DNA of 64,000 nucleotides from Streptomyces cirratus (lineage in GTDB: Bacteria > Actinomycetota > Actinomycetes > Streptomycetales > Streptomycetaceae), in the NCBI RefSeq assembly GCF_014650775.1, contig NZ_BMVP01000001.1, positions 620,001-684,000 on the forward strand. The letters are read 5' to 3'. The translations under genes and the position numbers were made by a program. Shown here one piece after another: positions 9,703-20,519 of this stretch. Positions within the stretch are counted from its first letter, which is position 1. Every line of letters begins with the position of its first letter. The notes beneath the pieces were generated by a model. The model saw only the letters and a program-made list of their open reading frames with translations. It was not told where the DNA came from and ran no database searches.

Positions 9703-11166
9703 ATGGGGATAGTCGCCGGGCTGGACAGCTCTTCCGCCTTCACTCGCATCGTCGTCTGCGACACCGATACGGGGGCCGTGCTGCGCCAGGGCTACGCGCC
9801 CCATCCGCAGCCGACCGGTGAGGGCGCCGGCGCGAACAAGCACGAGACCGACCCGCAGGCCTGGCTGCTCTCGCTCGGCGAGGCCGCCGGCAACGGGCTC
9901 CTCGAAGGGGTCCAGGCCATCGGCGTCTCCGCGCAGCAGCACGGCCTGCTCCCGCTCGACGCGCAGGGCGGCCTGGTCCGTCCGGCCCTGGTCGGCAACG
10001 ACAAGCGGGGCCAGGTCGCGGCGGCCGACCTGATCGAGGCGCTCGGCGGCCGGCAGGCCTGGGCGGAGGCCGTGGGTTCGGTCCCGCACTCGGCGCAGCC
10101 GCTGGCGAAGCTCGCCTGGCTGGCCCGGACCGAGCCCGAGGCGGCCCGGCGGGTGGCCGTACTGATGTCCCCGCACGACTGGCTCGTCTGGCAGTTGCTC
10201 GGCCGGCCCGCGCGCCGCACCACGGACCGGGGCGGCGCCTCCGGGACCGGCTACTGGTCGCCGGCCACCGGCTCCTACCGCCCCGACCTGGTCGAGCTGG
10301 CGCTCGGGCACCAGGCACTGCTGCCCGAGGTGCTCGGCCCGGCCGACGCCGCCGGGACGACCCCCGAGGGGCTGCTGATCTCGGCCGGGACCGGGGAGAC
10401 CATGGCCGCCGCGCTCGGGCTGGGGCTGGTCCCCGGCGACGCGGTGGTCTCGCTGGGCGCCTCGGGGTCGGTGATGGCCGTGCACCACCAGGCGGTGTCC
10501 GACCCGGGGGGCCTGATCACCTCGCTCGCGGACGCCAGCGGCATGCACCTGCCGGTGGTGAACACCTCCAACGCCGTACGGGCCCTGCGCGGCACCGCCG
10601 AGCTGCTGGGCACCGACCTGGAAGGGCTGAGCGCGCTCGCGCTGAAGTCGACGCCGGGTGCGCACGGCCTGGTACTCCTGCCGTACCTCGAAGGGGAGCG
10701 GACCCCGAACCTGCCCCTCACCGCCGGCACCCTGTCCGGGCTGCGCCGGGATTCGATGAAGCCCGAGCACCTGGCGCGGGCCGCGTTCGAGGGCATGCTG
10801 TGCGGGCTGGTCGACGCCCTGGACGTGCTGCGGCACCGCGGGGTGGAGATCCGCCGGGTGTTCCTGCTGGGGGCGGCGGCCGAGCTGCCCGCCGTACAGG
10901 CCGCCGCGCCGGGCCTGTTCGGTACGCAGGTCGTGGTGCCGGCTCCGGCCGACTACGCCGCACTGGGATCCGCGCGGCAGGCGGCGTGGGCGCTCGGGGT
11001 GGCGCAGGGCACGCTGGCCCCGCACACCCCGCCGGTGTGGCCGGCCCCGTCCGCCCAGACCTTCGAGCCGGGCGAGGAGTTCCCGGCGTGGCAGGCGGTG
11101 CGCCAGCAGTACGTGGCGACGCGCGAGCAGATCCACCCCGGGGCGTTCCAGGGCGGGACGGCGTAG
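9703..11166 (+). CDS. FGGY-family carbohydrate kinase (xylulokinase-like)
   Basis: This encodes 487 aa with the two-domain FGGY kinase layout. The N-terminal phosphate loop is GIVAGLDSSSAFTRIVVCD, followed by GVSAQQHG, then the C-terminal ATP-binding part with SLGASGSVM, GRT-like PYLEGERTPNLP, and FLLGAAAELPAVQ before PADYAALGSARQAA. It phosphorylates a pentose or related polyol; D-xylulose is the best guess from similarity to XylB. No xylose isomerase or transporter is adjacent, so the substrate is uncertain. No clear Shine-Dalgarno precedes the ATG, and a CAGAAT at 9690-9695 would suit a leaderless transcript. Confidence 0.86.
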   Translation: MGIVAGLDSSSAFTRIVVCDTDTGAVLRQGYAPHPQPTGEGAGANKHETDPQAWLLSLGEAAGNGLLEGVQAIGVSAQQHGLLPLDAQGGLVRPALVGNDKRGQVAAADLIEALGGRQAWAEAVGSVPHSAQPLAKLAWLARTEPEAARRVAVLMSPHDWLVWQLLGRPARRTTDRGGASGTGYWSPATGSYRPDLVELALGHQALLPEVLGPADAAGTTPEGLLISAGTGETMAAALGLGLVPGDAVVSLGASGSVMAVHHQAVSDPGGLITSLADASGMHLPVVNTSNAVRALRGTAELLGTDLEGLSALALKSTPGAHGLVLLPYLEGERTPNLPLTAGTLSGLRRDSMKPEHLARAAFEGMLCGLVDALDVLRHRGVEIRRVFLLGAAAELPAVQAAAPGLFGTQVVVPAPADYAALGSARQAAWALGVAQGTLAPHTPPVWPAPSAQTFEPGEEFPAWQAVRQQYVATREQIHPGAFQGGTA

Positions 11167-11179
11167 GACCTCCGTCGGT

Positions 11180-11206
11180 AGGAGTACGGGGAGGGGTACT
11201 CCTTTT
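11180..11206 (+). terminator. Intrinsic terminator after the sugar kinase
   Basis: An 8-bp stem (11180-11187 with 11196-11203) with an 8-base G-rich loop, followed by TTT. It lies 13 bases after the kinase stop codon. Confidence 0.7.
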
Positions 11207-11298
11207 GACCGGGCTTTGCGAAAACCGTTGGGGTTCCGGCCTCCGGTTGGCCGAAGATGGGGTGAACCCCCCTCGATCATGCCGACCGGAGCCTGCGC

Positions 11299-13032
11299 GT
11301 GCTCATACGACTTCTGGGGACGCACCTGCGTCCGTACAGGAAACCCATCGCCCTCCTGGTCCTGCTGCAACTGCTGCAGACCAGCGCGAGCCTCTACCTG
11401 CCCACCCTCAACGCGGACATCATCGACAACGGTGTCGTAAGCGGTGACACGGGTTACATCCTGCGCTTCGGCGCCCTGATGCTGGGCGTCTCGCTCGTCC
11501 AGCTCACCTGCAACATCGGCGCCGTCTACTTCGGTGCCCGCACCGCGGCCGCCGTCGGCAGGGACGTCCGCGCCGCCGTCTTCGACCGGGTGCAGAGCTT
11601 CTCCGCCAGGGAGCTCGGCCAGTTCGGCGCCCCGTCGCTGATCACCCGTACGACCAACGACGTCCAGCAGGTCCAGATGCTGGTCCTGATGACCTTCACG
11701 CTGATGGTCTCGGCGCCGATCATGTGCATCGGCGGCATCGCCATGGCGCTGTCGCTGGACGTGAAGCTGTCCGGGGTGCTGCTCGCCGTCGTCCCCGTCC
11801 TCGGTCTGTCCGTCGGCACGATCGTCTTCAAGACGCGCCCGCTGTTCCGGAAGATGCAGACGCGCCTGGACATCGTGAACCGGGTGCTGCGCGAGCAGAT
11901 CACCGGCAACCGCGTCATCCGCGCCTTCGTCCGCGACTCCTACGAGAAGGAGCGCTTCCGGGAGGCGAACGCGGAGCTGACGGGGGTGTCGCTGGCGTCC
12001 GGCAGGCTGCTCGCGCTGATGTTCCCGGTCGTCATCGTCGTCGTGAACATCTCCAGCGTCGCCGTCATCTGGTTCGGCGCGATGCGCGTCGACAGCGGCG
12101 GCATGGAGATCGGCCAGCTGACGGCGTTCCTCGCCTACCTGATGCAGATCGTCATGTCCGTGATGATGGCCACCTTCATGTTCATGATGGTGCCGCGCGC
12201 CGAGGTCTGCGCCGAGCGCATCCAGGAGGTCCTGGACACCGACTCCAGCGTCATCCCGCCCGCCGAGCCGGTGAGGAAGCTCCTGCGGCGCGGGCAGCTG
12301 GAGCTGCGCGGCGCCGACTTCCGTTACCCGGGCGCCGAGGCGCCGGTGCTGCGCGGGGTGGACCTGCTGGCCCGCCCCGGCGAGACGACCGCCGTCATCG
12401 GCTCCACGGGCAGCGGCAAGTCCACGCTGCTCGGCCTGGTGCCGCGGCTGTTCGACGCGACGGGCGGCGAGGTGCTCGTCGACGGTGAGGACGTACGCCG
12501 GCTCGACCCGGAGCTGCTGGCCAAGACGGTCGGCATGGTTCCGCAGAAGCCGTACCTGTTCTCCGGGACCGTCGCCTCCAACCTGCGCTACGGGCGCCCG
12601 GAGGCGACGGACGAAGAGCTGTGGCAGGCCCTGGAGGTGGCGCAGGCCCGCGGGTTCGTCTCCGAACTCGAAGGCGGCCTGGACGCGCCGATCACCCAGG
12701 GCGGCACGAACGTCTCCGGCGGGCAGCGCCAGCGCCTGGCGATCGCCCGCACGCTGGTGCAGCGCCCGGAGATCTACCTGTTCGACGACTCCTTCTCGGC
12801 CCTGGACTACGCGACGGACGCGGCGCTGCGTGCCGCGCTGGCCCTGGAGACGCGGGACGCGACCGTCGTCATCGTGGCCCAGCGCGTGTCCACGATCCGC
12901 GACGCCGACCGGATCATCGTCCTGGACGAGGGCCAGGTGGTGGGCGAGGGGCGCCATCAGGAACTGATGGCCGGCAATGAGACCTACCGGGAGATCGTGC
13001 TCTCCCAGCTGACGGAGGCGGAGGCCGCATGA
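11299..13032 (+). CDS. ABC exporter subunit A (TMD-NBD, degenerate Walker B)
   Basis: This encodes 577 aa from a GTG start. A six-helix exporter membrane domain (about 20-320) is followed by a nucleotide-binding domain with Walker A GSTGSGKST near 366, signature NVSGGQRQRLAIARTL near 470 and Walker B YLFDDSFSALD near 492. The catalytic Glu after Walker B is Asp (DD), as in the inactive site of heterodimeric exporters such as BmrC or TM287. It overlaps the next gene by four bases (ATGA). It is predicted to export drugs, lipids or peptides across the inner membrane; the substrate is unknown. Confidence 0.92.
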   Translation: MLIRLLGTHLRPYRKPIALLVLLQLLQTSASLYLPTLNADIIDNGVVSGDTGYILRFGALMLGVSLVQLTCNIGAVYFGARTAAAVGRDVRAAVFDRVQSFSARELGQFGAPSLITRTTNDVQQVQMLVLMTFTLMVSAPIMCIGGIAMALSLDVKLSGVLLAVVPVLGLSVGTIVFKTRPLFRKMQTRLDIVNRVLREQITGNRVIRAFVRDSYEKERFREANAELTGVSLASGRLLALMFPVVIVVVNISSVAVIWFGAMRVDSGGMEIGQLTAFLAYLMQIVMSVMMATFMFMMVPRAEVCAERIQEVLDTDSSVIPPAEPVRKLLRRGQLELRGADFRYPGAEAPVLRGVDLLARPGETTAVIGSTGSGKSTLLGLVPRLFDATGGEVLVDGEDVRRLDPELLAKTVGMVPQKPYLFSGTVASNLRYGRPEATDEELWQALEVAQARGFVSELEGGLDAPITQGGTNVSGGQRQRLAIARTLVQRPEIYLFDDSFSALDYATDAALRAALALETRDATVVIVAQRVSTIRDADRIIVLDEGQVVGEGRHQELMAGNETYREIVLSQLTEAEAA

Positions 13033-14951
13033 GCGGGCCCGGAGGACGGATGATGACGGGACCGGTCCAGCGGTCCATGGACTTCAAGGGGTCGGGCAAG
13101 CGGCTGCTGGGCCAGCTCGCGCAGGACCGGACCAGGATCTGGGGCATGGTCGCCGCCGTCGTCGGCAGCGTCGCCTGCTCGGTGGTCGGGCCGAAGATCC
13201 TCGGCAACGCCACCGACCTGGTGTTCGCGGGGATCGTCGGGCGGCAGATGCCGGCCGGGATCACCAAGGCGCAGGCGCTGGACGGCCTGCGGGCCAGGGG
13301 GCAGGGCGGCATGGCGGACATGCTGTCCGGCACCGACTTCACCCCGGGCCAGGGCATCGACTTCTCCGCGGTCGGGGCCGTCGCGGTCTGGGCGCTGGTG
13401 GTCTTCACCCTCGCCGGACTGCTGATGCTGGTCGCGACGCGGCTGTCCAACCACATCATGAACGGCACCGTGTTCCGGCTGCGCGAGGAGCTCCAGGGGA
13501 AGCTGTCGCGGCTGCCGCTGTCGTACTTCGACCAGCAGAAGCGCGGTGAGGTCCTCAGCCGTGCCACGAACGACATCGACAACATCGGGCAGACGCTCCA
13601 GCAGACGATGGGCCAGCTGCTCAACTCGCTGCTGACGATCGTCGGCGTGCTGGCGATGATGTTCTGGATCTCGCCGCTGCTGGCGCTGGTCGCCCTGGTG
13701 ACCATCCCCGTGTCGGTGTTCGTCGCGGCGAAGATCGGCAAGAAGTCGCAGCCGCAGTTCGTGGCGCAGTGGAAGTCCACGGGTGCGCTCAACGCGCACG
13801 TGGAGGAGATGTACTCGGGCCACACGCTGGTCAAGGTGTTCGGCCGGCAGAAGGAGTCCGCGGCCGTCTTCGCCGAGCAGAACGAGGCGCTGTACCGGGC
13901 TTCGTTCAAGGCGCAGTTGGTCAGCGGGATCATGCAGCCGGTGATGTTCTTCGTCTCGAACATCAACTACGTGCTGGTGGCGGTGGTCGGCGGTCTGCGG
14001 GTGGCCTCGGGCTCCCTGTCGATCGGTGACGTCCAGGCCTTCATCCAGTACTCGCGCCAGTTCTCGATGCCGCTGACGCAGGTCGCCTCGATGGCGAACC
14101 TGGTCCAGTCCGGTGTCGCCTCAGCGGAGCGGGTGTACGAGCTGCTGGACGCGCGGGAGCAGGAGCCGGACGCGGAGGTGTCCGAGCGGCCCGAGCGGCT
14201 GCGGGGCCAGGTCACCCTCGACAAGGTGGCGTTCCGCTACGAGCCGGACAAGCCGCTCATCGAGGACCTCTCGCTGAGCGTCGAGCCGGGGCAGACGGTC
14301 GCGATCGTCGGCCCGACGGGCGCCGGCAAGACCACCCTCGTCAACCTGCTGATGCGGTTCTACGAGGTCACGGGCGGCCGGATCGCCCTGGACGGGGTGG
14401 ACGCCGCGAAGATGACCCGCGAGGAACTGCGCGCGGGCATCGGCATGGTGCTCCAGGACACCTGGCTGTTCGGCGGCACCATCGCGGAGAACATCGCCTA
14501 CGGGGCTTCGCGCGAGGTCACCCGCGAGGAGATCGAGGGGGCGGCGCGGGCCGCGCACGCGGACCGGTTCGTCCGCACCCTGCCGGACGGCTACGACACG
14601 GTGCTGGACGACGAGGGCGCGGGCGTCAGCGCGGGCGAGAAGCAGCTGATCACGATCGCGCGGGCGTTCCTGTCGGACCCGGTGATCCTGGTGCTCGACG
14701 AGGCGACGAGCTCGGTGGACACCCGTACCGAGGTGCTGATCCAGAAGGCGATGGCGCGTCTCGCGCACGGCCGTACGTCCTTCGTGATCGCGCACCGGCT
14801 CTCCACCATCCGCGACGCGGACGTGATCCTGGTGATGGAGAACGGCTCGATCGTGGAACAGGGCACGCACGAGGAGCTGCTGGAGGCGGACGGCGCCTAC
14901 GCCCGGCTGTACGCGGCGCAGTTCGCGCAGGCGGTGGCCGAGGTCGACTAG
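13029..14951 (+). CDS. ABC exporter subunit B (TMD-NBD)
   Basis: This encodes 640 aa. The membrane domain carries an extra loop of about 50 residues between the first two helices (GLRARGQGGMADMLSGTDFT). The nucleotide-binding domain has Walker A GPTGAGKTT near 427, canonical Walker B ILVLDEATSSVD near 553 and H-loop AHRLST. The signature is VSAGEKQ instead of LSGGQ. Together with the Asp in subunit A, this gives one active and one degenerate ATP site in the heterodimer. It is translationally coupled to subunit A. A later in-frame ATG at 13050 is also possible. Confidence 0.92.
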   Translation: MSGPGGRMMTGPVQRSMDFKGSGKRLLGQLAQDRTRIWGMVAAVVGSVACSVVGPKILGNATDLVFAGIVGRQMPAGITKAQALDGLRARGQGGMADMLSGTDFTPGQGIDFSAVGAVAVWALVVFTLAGLLMLVATRLSNHIMNGTVFRLREELQGKLSRLPLSYFDQQKRGEVLSRATNDIDNIGQTLQQTMGQLLNSLLTIVGVLAMMFWISPLLALVALVTIPVSVFVAAKIGKKSQPQFVAQWKSTGALNAHVEEMYSGHTLVKVFGRQKESAAVFAEQNEALYRASFKAQLVSGIMQPVMFFVSNINYVLVAVVGGLRVASGSLSIGDVQAFIQYSRQFSMPLTQVASMANLVQSGVASAERVYELLDAREQEPDAEVSERPERLRGQVTLDKVAFRYEPDKPLIEDLSLSVEPGQTVAIVGPTGAGKTTLVNLLMRFYEVTGGRIALDGVDAAKMTREELRAGIGMVLQDTWLFGGTIAENIAYGASREVTREEIEGAARAAHADRFVRTLPDGYDTVLDDEGAGVSAGEKQLITIARAFLSDPVILVLDEATSSVDTRTEVLIQKAMARLAHGRTSFVIAHRLSTIRDADVILVMENGSIVEQGTHEELLEADGAYARLYAAQFAQAVAEVD

Positions 14952-14986
14952 CGCAACCAGCGGACCTCGTCCTGAGGTCCGGGTCG

Positions 14987-15015
14987 GGGGTGCCCTCGTA
15001 CGGGGGCACCCCTTT
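14987..15015. terminator. Bidirectional terminator between the ABC exporter and hrdA
   Basis: A 9-bp stem (14987-14995 with 15004-15012) is followed by TTT on the + strand, in a convergent gap. A second smaller inverted repeat, around 14960-14982, precedes it. Confidence 0.65.
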
Positions 15016-15065
15016 CGCGCACAGTGGCGTCCTGAGGGCAGCGGTCGTCCGCAAGGGGGTCCCGC

Positions 15066-16247
15066 TCAGTCGAGGTAGCCGCGCAACTGGTCGGCGAAGG
15101 CGTGGTCGCGCAGCTTGTTGAGCGTCTTGGACTCGATCTGGCGGATCCGCTCGCGCGTCACGCCGAAGATCCGTCCGATCTCCTCCAGGGTGCGCGGGCG
15201 GCCGTCGGCGAGGCCGTAGCGGAGCTGGACGACCTTGCGTTCGCGTTCGCCGAGGGTCGACAGCACGGCTTCGAGGTGCTCGCGCAGCAGGAAGAACGCG
15301 GCGGACTCGACGGGTGAGGCGGCGTCCCCGTCCTCGATGAGGTCTCCGAGGGCGACGTCGTCCTCCTCGCCGACCGGCGCGTGCAGGGAGACCGGCTCCT
15401 GCGCGAGGCGGAGCACCTCCAGCACGCGTTCCGGGGTCAGTTCCAGGTGGGCGGCGACCTCTTCGGCGGTGGGCTCGTACCCGCGCTCCTGGAGCATGCG
15501 GCGCTGTACGCGCACGACGCGGTTGATCAGTTCGACGACGTGTACGGGCACGCGGATGGTCCGGGCCTGGTCGGCGAGGGCCCGGGACATCGCCTGCCGG
15601 ATCCACCAGGTGGCGTAGGTGGAGAACTTGTAGCCGCGGGCGTAGTCGAACTTCTCAACGGCCCGGATCAGCCCGAGGTTCCCTTCCTGGACGAGGTCGA
15701 GCATGGTGAGCCCGCGGCCCACGTACCGCTTGGCCACGGAGACGACGAGCCGCAGGTTGGACTCGATGAGGCGGCGTTTGGCCATGCGGCCCATGACGAC
15801 GAGCTTGTCCAGGTCGAGGGTGAGCTGGAGGTCGAGCCCGGTGGCGGCGGCGAGTTTCTCCTCGGCGAACAGTCCCGCTTCGACGCGCCGGGCGAGTTCG
15901 ACCTCCTCGGCGGCGGTCAGAAGCGGGATCCTGCCTATCTCGCGCAGGTACTGCCTGAAGAGGTCCGCGGAGGGGCCCGCTCCGCCCGTGCCGGCCGCCC
16001 GGCCCGTACCTCCCGTACCGCCTTCGCGGATGCCGTCGCGCCCGCCTTGCCCGGGCAACTCCCCGGTCAGGTCGAGCACCTCCGGCTCCTCGGGCTCCGC
16101 GTCCACGACTTCGGCCTCCGCGTCGGCGGGTTCGTCGGCCTGGGCGGCGGGGTGGCTCACGTTCACGGTCAGGGTCTGGGTCTGCACGGGGGCGACCTCC
16201 AGGGCTCCGAGGACGGGGGCACCGGATTTCAGTGTGGGGTACGACAC
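15066..16247 (-). CDS. hrdA: RNA polymerase sigma factor of the RpoD family (HrdA-like, group 2)
   Basis: This encodes 393 aa. A variable acidic N-terminus (1-85) is followed by region 1.2 ([16 protein letters not shown]), region 2 with the -10 recognition helix ([13 protein letters not shown]), region 3 and region 4 with helix-turn-helix [20 protein letters not shown] near the C-terminus. It lacks the long region 1.1 extension of the essential HrdB, so it fits the non-essential principal-like sigma factors. The position next to nitrate reductase and near dnaG matches what I recall for S. coelicolor hrdA; the hrdA name rests partly on that synteny. Confidence 0.88.
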   Translation of the reverse strand: MSYPTLKSGAPVLGALEVAPVQTQTLTVNVSHPAAQADEPADAEAEVVDAEPEEPEVLDLTGELPGQGGRDGIREGGTGGTGRAAGTGGAGPSADLFRQYLREIGRIPLLTAAEEVELARRVEAGLFAEEKLAAATGLDLQLTLDLDKLVVMGRMAKRRLIESNLRLVVSVAKRYVGRGLTMLDLVQEGNLGLIRAVEKFDYARGYKFSTYATWWIRQAMSRALADQARTIRVPVHVVELINRVVRVQRRMLQERGYEPTAEEVAAHLELTPERVLEVLRLAQEPVSLHAPVGEEDDVALGDLIEDGDAASPVESAAFFLLREHLEAVLSTLGERERKVVQLRYGLADGRPRTLEEIGRIFGVTRERIRQIESKTLNKLRDHAFADQLRGYLD

Positions 16248-16361
16248 ATCGCAGCCACGAGGGGCGTGCGAGCACTTTCTGAGTCCGGTGCGTGACCGGA
16301 TGGTTACCCCTCGCCGGGATGCCCGAAGCCGCCCGGACGCATGTCCGAGCGGGCCCTCGGC

Positions 16362-18452
16362 TCAGGCGGGCTCGACGCGGACCGCGCAGGTCTTGAACTC
16401 CGGCATGCCTGACACCGGGTCCAGGGCCGGGTTGGTGAGCGTGTTCGCGCGCCCCTCCCCCGGCCAGTGGAACGGCATGAACACCGTGTCCGCCCGGATC
16501 GCGTCGGTGATGCGGGCCGGGGCCACCGCGCGCCCGCGCCGCGAGACGACCGCCAGCACGGCCCCCTCGGCCACGCCCAGGCGGGCGGCGAGGCGGGGGT
16601 GGAGTTCCACGAACGGGCCGGGGGCGGCCGCGTTGAGCTCCGCGACCCGTCGGGTCTGGGCCCCGGACTGGTACTGGGCCACGACCCGCCCCGTGGTGAG
16701 CAGCAGCGGGTACTGCGCGTCGGGGACCTCGGCGGCGTCCCGGTGCGCGACGGGCACGAAGCGGGCCCGGCCGTCGTCGGTGGCGAAACGGTCCAGGAAG
16801 AGGCGGGGCGTCCCGGGCGAGCCGTCCGGGCAGGGCCAGAAGACGCCCTGTTCGGCTTCGAGGCGGGCGTAGGAGATCCCGGAGTAGTCGGCGGGACCGC
16901 CTTGCGAGGCGCGGCGCAGTTCCTCGAAGACCTCCTCGGGGGCGGTGGGGAAACCCTTCTCTACGCCGAGCCGGGCGGCGAGGCCGTGCAGGACCTCCAG
17001 GTCGGTGCGCACGCTCGGCGGCGGGGTCAGGGCCCGGCGGCGCAGCAGGACGCGGCCTTCCAGGCTGGTGGTGGTACCGCTCTCCTCCGCCCACTGGGTG
17101 ACGGGCAGTACCACGTCGGCCAGTTCGGCGGTCTCGGAGAGGACGACGTCGGCGACGGCGAGGAAGTCCAGCGAGCGGATCCGGCCCTCGATGTGGGCGG
17201 CGCGGGGCGCGGAGACCACCGGGTTGGAGCCCATCAGCAGGAGCGCCCGCACGTCGGTGCCGAGGGCGTCGAGGAGTTCGTAGGCGCTGCGGCCGGGGCC
17301 GGGCAGGTCGTCGGGGTCGACGCCCCACACGCCGGCGACGTGGGCCCGCGCCGCCGGGTCCGTCAGCTTGCGGTATCCGGGGAGCTGGTCGGCCTTCTGG
17401 CCGTGCTCCCGGCCGCCCTGGCCGTTGCCCTGGCCGGTGAGGCAGCCGTACCCGGACAGCGGCCGCCCGGCGCGGCCCGTGGCGAGGCAGAGGTTGATCC
17501 ACGCGCCGACGGTGTCGGTGCCCTTGGAGTGCTGCTCCGGGCCGCGCGCGGTCAGCACCATGGCGGACTCCGGGGCGCAGAACATCCGTACCGCCTCCCG
17601 CAGTCGGGGCACGGGGACCCCGGTGATCCGCTCCACCAGTTCCGGCCAGTGCGCCATCGCGGCGGCCCGCGCCTCGGGCCAGCCGGTGGTGCGATCGGCG
17701 ATGAACGGCTCGTCGGTGCGCCCTTCGGCGACGACGAGGTGGAGCAGGCCCAGGGCGAGCGCGAGGTCCGTCCCGGGGCGGGGGGCGAGATGCAGGTCAG
17801 CCTGTTCGGCGGTGCGGGTGCGGCGCGGGTCCACCACGATCAACGTGCCGCCGTTGTCCTTGAGTTCCCGCAGGAAACGCAGGGCGGGCGGCATGGTCTC
17901 GGCCAGGTTGGAGCCGACGAGGATCACGCAGCCGGTGCGGGGGACGTCCTCCAGCGGGAACGGCAGGCCGCGGTCGAGGCCGAAGGCGCGCTGGTGGGCG
18001 GCGGCCGCGGAGGACATGCAGAAGCGGCCGTTGTAGTCGATCTGGGAGGTGCGCAGGGCGACGCGGGCGAACTTGCCGAGGGCGTAGGCCTTCTCGTTGG
18101 TCAGCCCGCCGCCGCCGAAGACGCCGACCGCGTCTTGGCCGTAGGAGCGCCCCGTGCGGGCGAGGCCCTCGGCGACGGCGTCCAGGGCCTGCTCCCAGGT
18201 GGCCGGCTCCAGTCGCCCGGTACGGCCGCGCACCAGCGGCTGCGTCAGGCGCACCCGCGAGGACAGCACGGCGGGGGCGGTACGTCCCTTGCCGCACAGG
18301 GCGCCCCGGTTCACGGGGAAGTCGGGCCGTTCCTCCACCTCGACGCCGCCGTCCGGCCCGGTGCGCAGGTTCATGCCGCACTGCAGGGCGCAGTACGGGC
18401 AGTGCGTGGCGGTGACGGGCCCGGCGGTGCCTTCGGTGTGCATGCCGACCAC
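16362..18452 (-). CDS. nasA: Assimilatory nitrate reductase catalytic subunit (molybdopterin oxidoreductase)
   Basis: This encodes 696 aa. The N-terminal [4Fe-4S] motif CPYCALQCGMNL plus a later Cys in GALCGKG is followed by a bis-MGD molybdenum domain and a C-terminal molydopterin dinucleotide-binding domain (PLLLTTGRVVAQYQSGAQTRR, FMPFHWPGEGRANTLTNP). The length and absence of a Tat signal match the cytoplasmic assimilatory NasA/NarB type that reduces nitrate to nitrite. The nitrite reductase genes nirB/nirD lie 12 kb downstream. Starts at 18452 or 18443 are both possible. Two GTAAC half-sites 22 bp apart lie just upstream. Confidence 0.9.
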   Translation of the reverse strand: MVGMHTEGTAGPVTATHCPYCALQCGMNLRTGPDGGVEVEERPDFPVNRGALCGKGRTAPAVLSSRVRLTQPLVRGRTGRLEPATWEQALDAVAEGLARTGRSYGQDAVGVFGGGGLTNEKAYALGKFARVALRTSQIDYNGRFCMSSAAAAHQRAFGLDRGLPFPLEDVPRTGCVILVGSNLAETMPPALRFLRELKDNGGTLIVVDPRRTRTAEQADLHLAPRPGTDLALALGLLHLVVAEGRTDEPFIADRTTGWPEARAAAMAHWPELVERITGVPVPRLREAVRMFCAPESAMVLTARGPEQHSKGTDTVGAWINLCLATGRAGRPLSGYGCLTGQGNGQGGREHGQKADQLPGYRKLTDPAARAHVAGVWGVDPDDLPGPGRSAYELLDALGTDVRALLLMGSNPVVSAPRAAHIEGRIRSLDFLAVADVVLSETAELADVVLPVTQWAEESGTTTSLEGRVLLRRRALTPPPSVRTDLEVLHGLAARLGVEKGFPTAPEEVFEELRRASQGGPADYSGISYARLEAEQGVFWPCPDGSPGTPRLFLDRFATDDGRARFVPVAHRDAAEVPDAQYPLLLTTGRVVAQYQSGAQTRRVAELNAAAPGPFVELHPRLAARLGVAEGAVLAVVSRRGRAVAPARITDAIRADTVFMPFHWPGEGRANTLTNPALDPVSGMPEFKTCAVRVEPA

Positions 18453-18466
18453 GGTGCGCCGCCGGT

Positions 18467-18493
18467 GTTACGCGGACGGGCCCCTCGCGTTAC
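18467..18493 (-). promoter_or_regulatory. Candidate GlnR half-sites upstream of nasA
   Basis: On the minus strand there are two GTAAC pentamers (18467-18471 and 18489-18493) exactly 22 bp apart, i.e. two 11-bp steps, which is the periodicity of GlnR a/b sites (gTnAC-n6-GaAAC). The intervening pentamer position reads GGCCC and does not match. The site is very close to the start codon, so direct promoter overlap is likely. This is inferred from the motif only. Confidence 0.4.
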
Positions 18494-18511
18494 GGCCGGG
18501 GGTGCTCCCCC

Positions 18512-20039
<1,528 letters not shown>

Positions 20040-20386
20040 GACGTTCCCCCTGGTTGTCGCTGGTCGTCGTTGGTCATGGCCGGTTTCGCCCGGTGTCCGC
20101 TGGTCAGGACGCGGCCGGGGCCGGTGCGGTTTCACCCGCCGCCGGGCCGCACCCCGCCCCGCCCGCTGTGAGCAGCCCGCAAAGACCCGTCATGACGGCG
20201 CAACGCGGCGGCAACCTGCGCCCCGCAGGATCGGTTCATGACGGAGCCCGCGCACCCTCCCGAATTCCCGCTCTTCCCGTTTCCCCCCGCCACCGCCGCC
20301 GAGTTGCTGACCCGGATCACCGTCCAGCTCGGGGCACAGCTGGACGCCGTGCGTCCGCCGGGGGCCCGGACCAACGGAGTCCCCGC
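20040..20386. other. Intergenic region between SanA-like gene and CbiX-like gene
   Basis: This is a 347-bp divergent gap. The left end has imperfect short repeats of the type TGGTNGTCGN (20050-20075). The right part contains a small coding-looking frame from 20238 (listed separately). I see no clear terminator or operator. Confidence 0.5.
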
Positions 20387-20519
20387 ATGCAGCCCACCCT
20401 CGTCGCCGTCGCCCACGGCAGCCGTGACCCCCGCGCGCTCCCCAGCGTCCGGGCCCTGCTGGAGCGGGTCCGCGAGCTCCGCCCCCGCCTCGACGTCCGC
20501 CTCGGGCACATCGAGCTGA
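20238..20519 (+). CDS. Possible small upstream ORF overlapping the chelatase gene
   Basis: An ATG at 20238, with AGGAT eight bases upstream, opens a 93-codon frame. The first 50 codons have the strong G/C third-position bias of real genes and read as a plausible helix (AAELLTRITVQLGAQLDAVR). From 20387 on it overlaps the chelatase gene in another frame and becomes Ser/Pro-rich shadow sequence. It may be a short coupled upstream peptide or the remains of an N-terminal extension lost by frameshift. No function can be assigned. Confidence 0.3.
   Translation: MTEPAHPPEFPLFPFPPATAAELLTRITVQLGAQLDAVRPPGARTNGVPACSPPSSPSPTAAVTPARSPASGPCWSGSASSAPASTSASGTSS

Noticed and set aside
9313-12957. A 1214-codon open frame on the minus strand
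   Set aside because: It runs antisense to the kinase and ABC genes, is rich in Arg/Gly/Pro/His, and has no domain. It arises from the high GC content.
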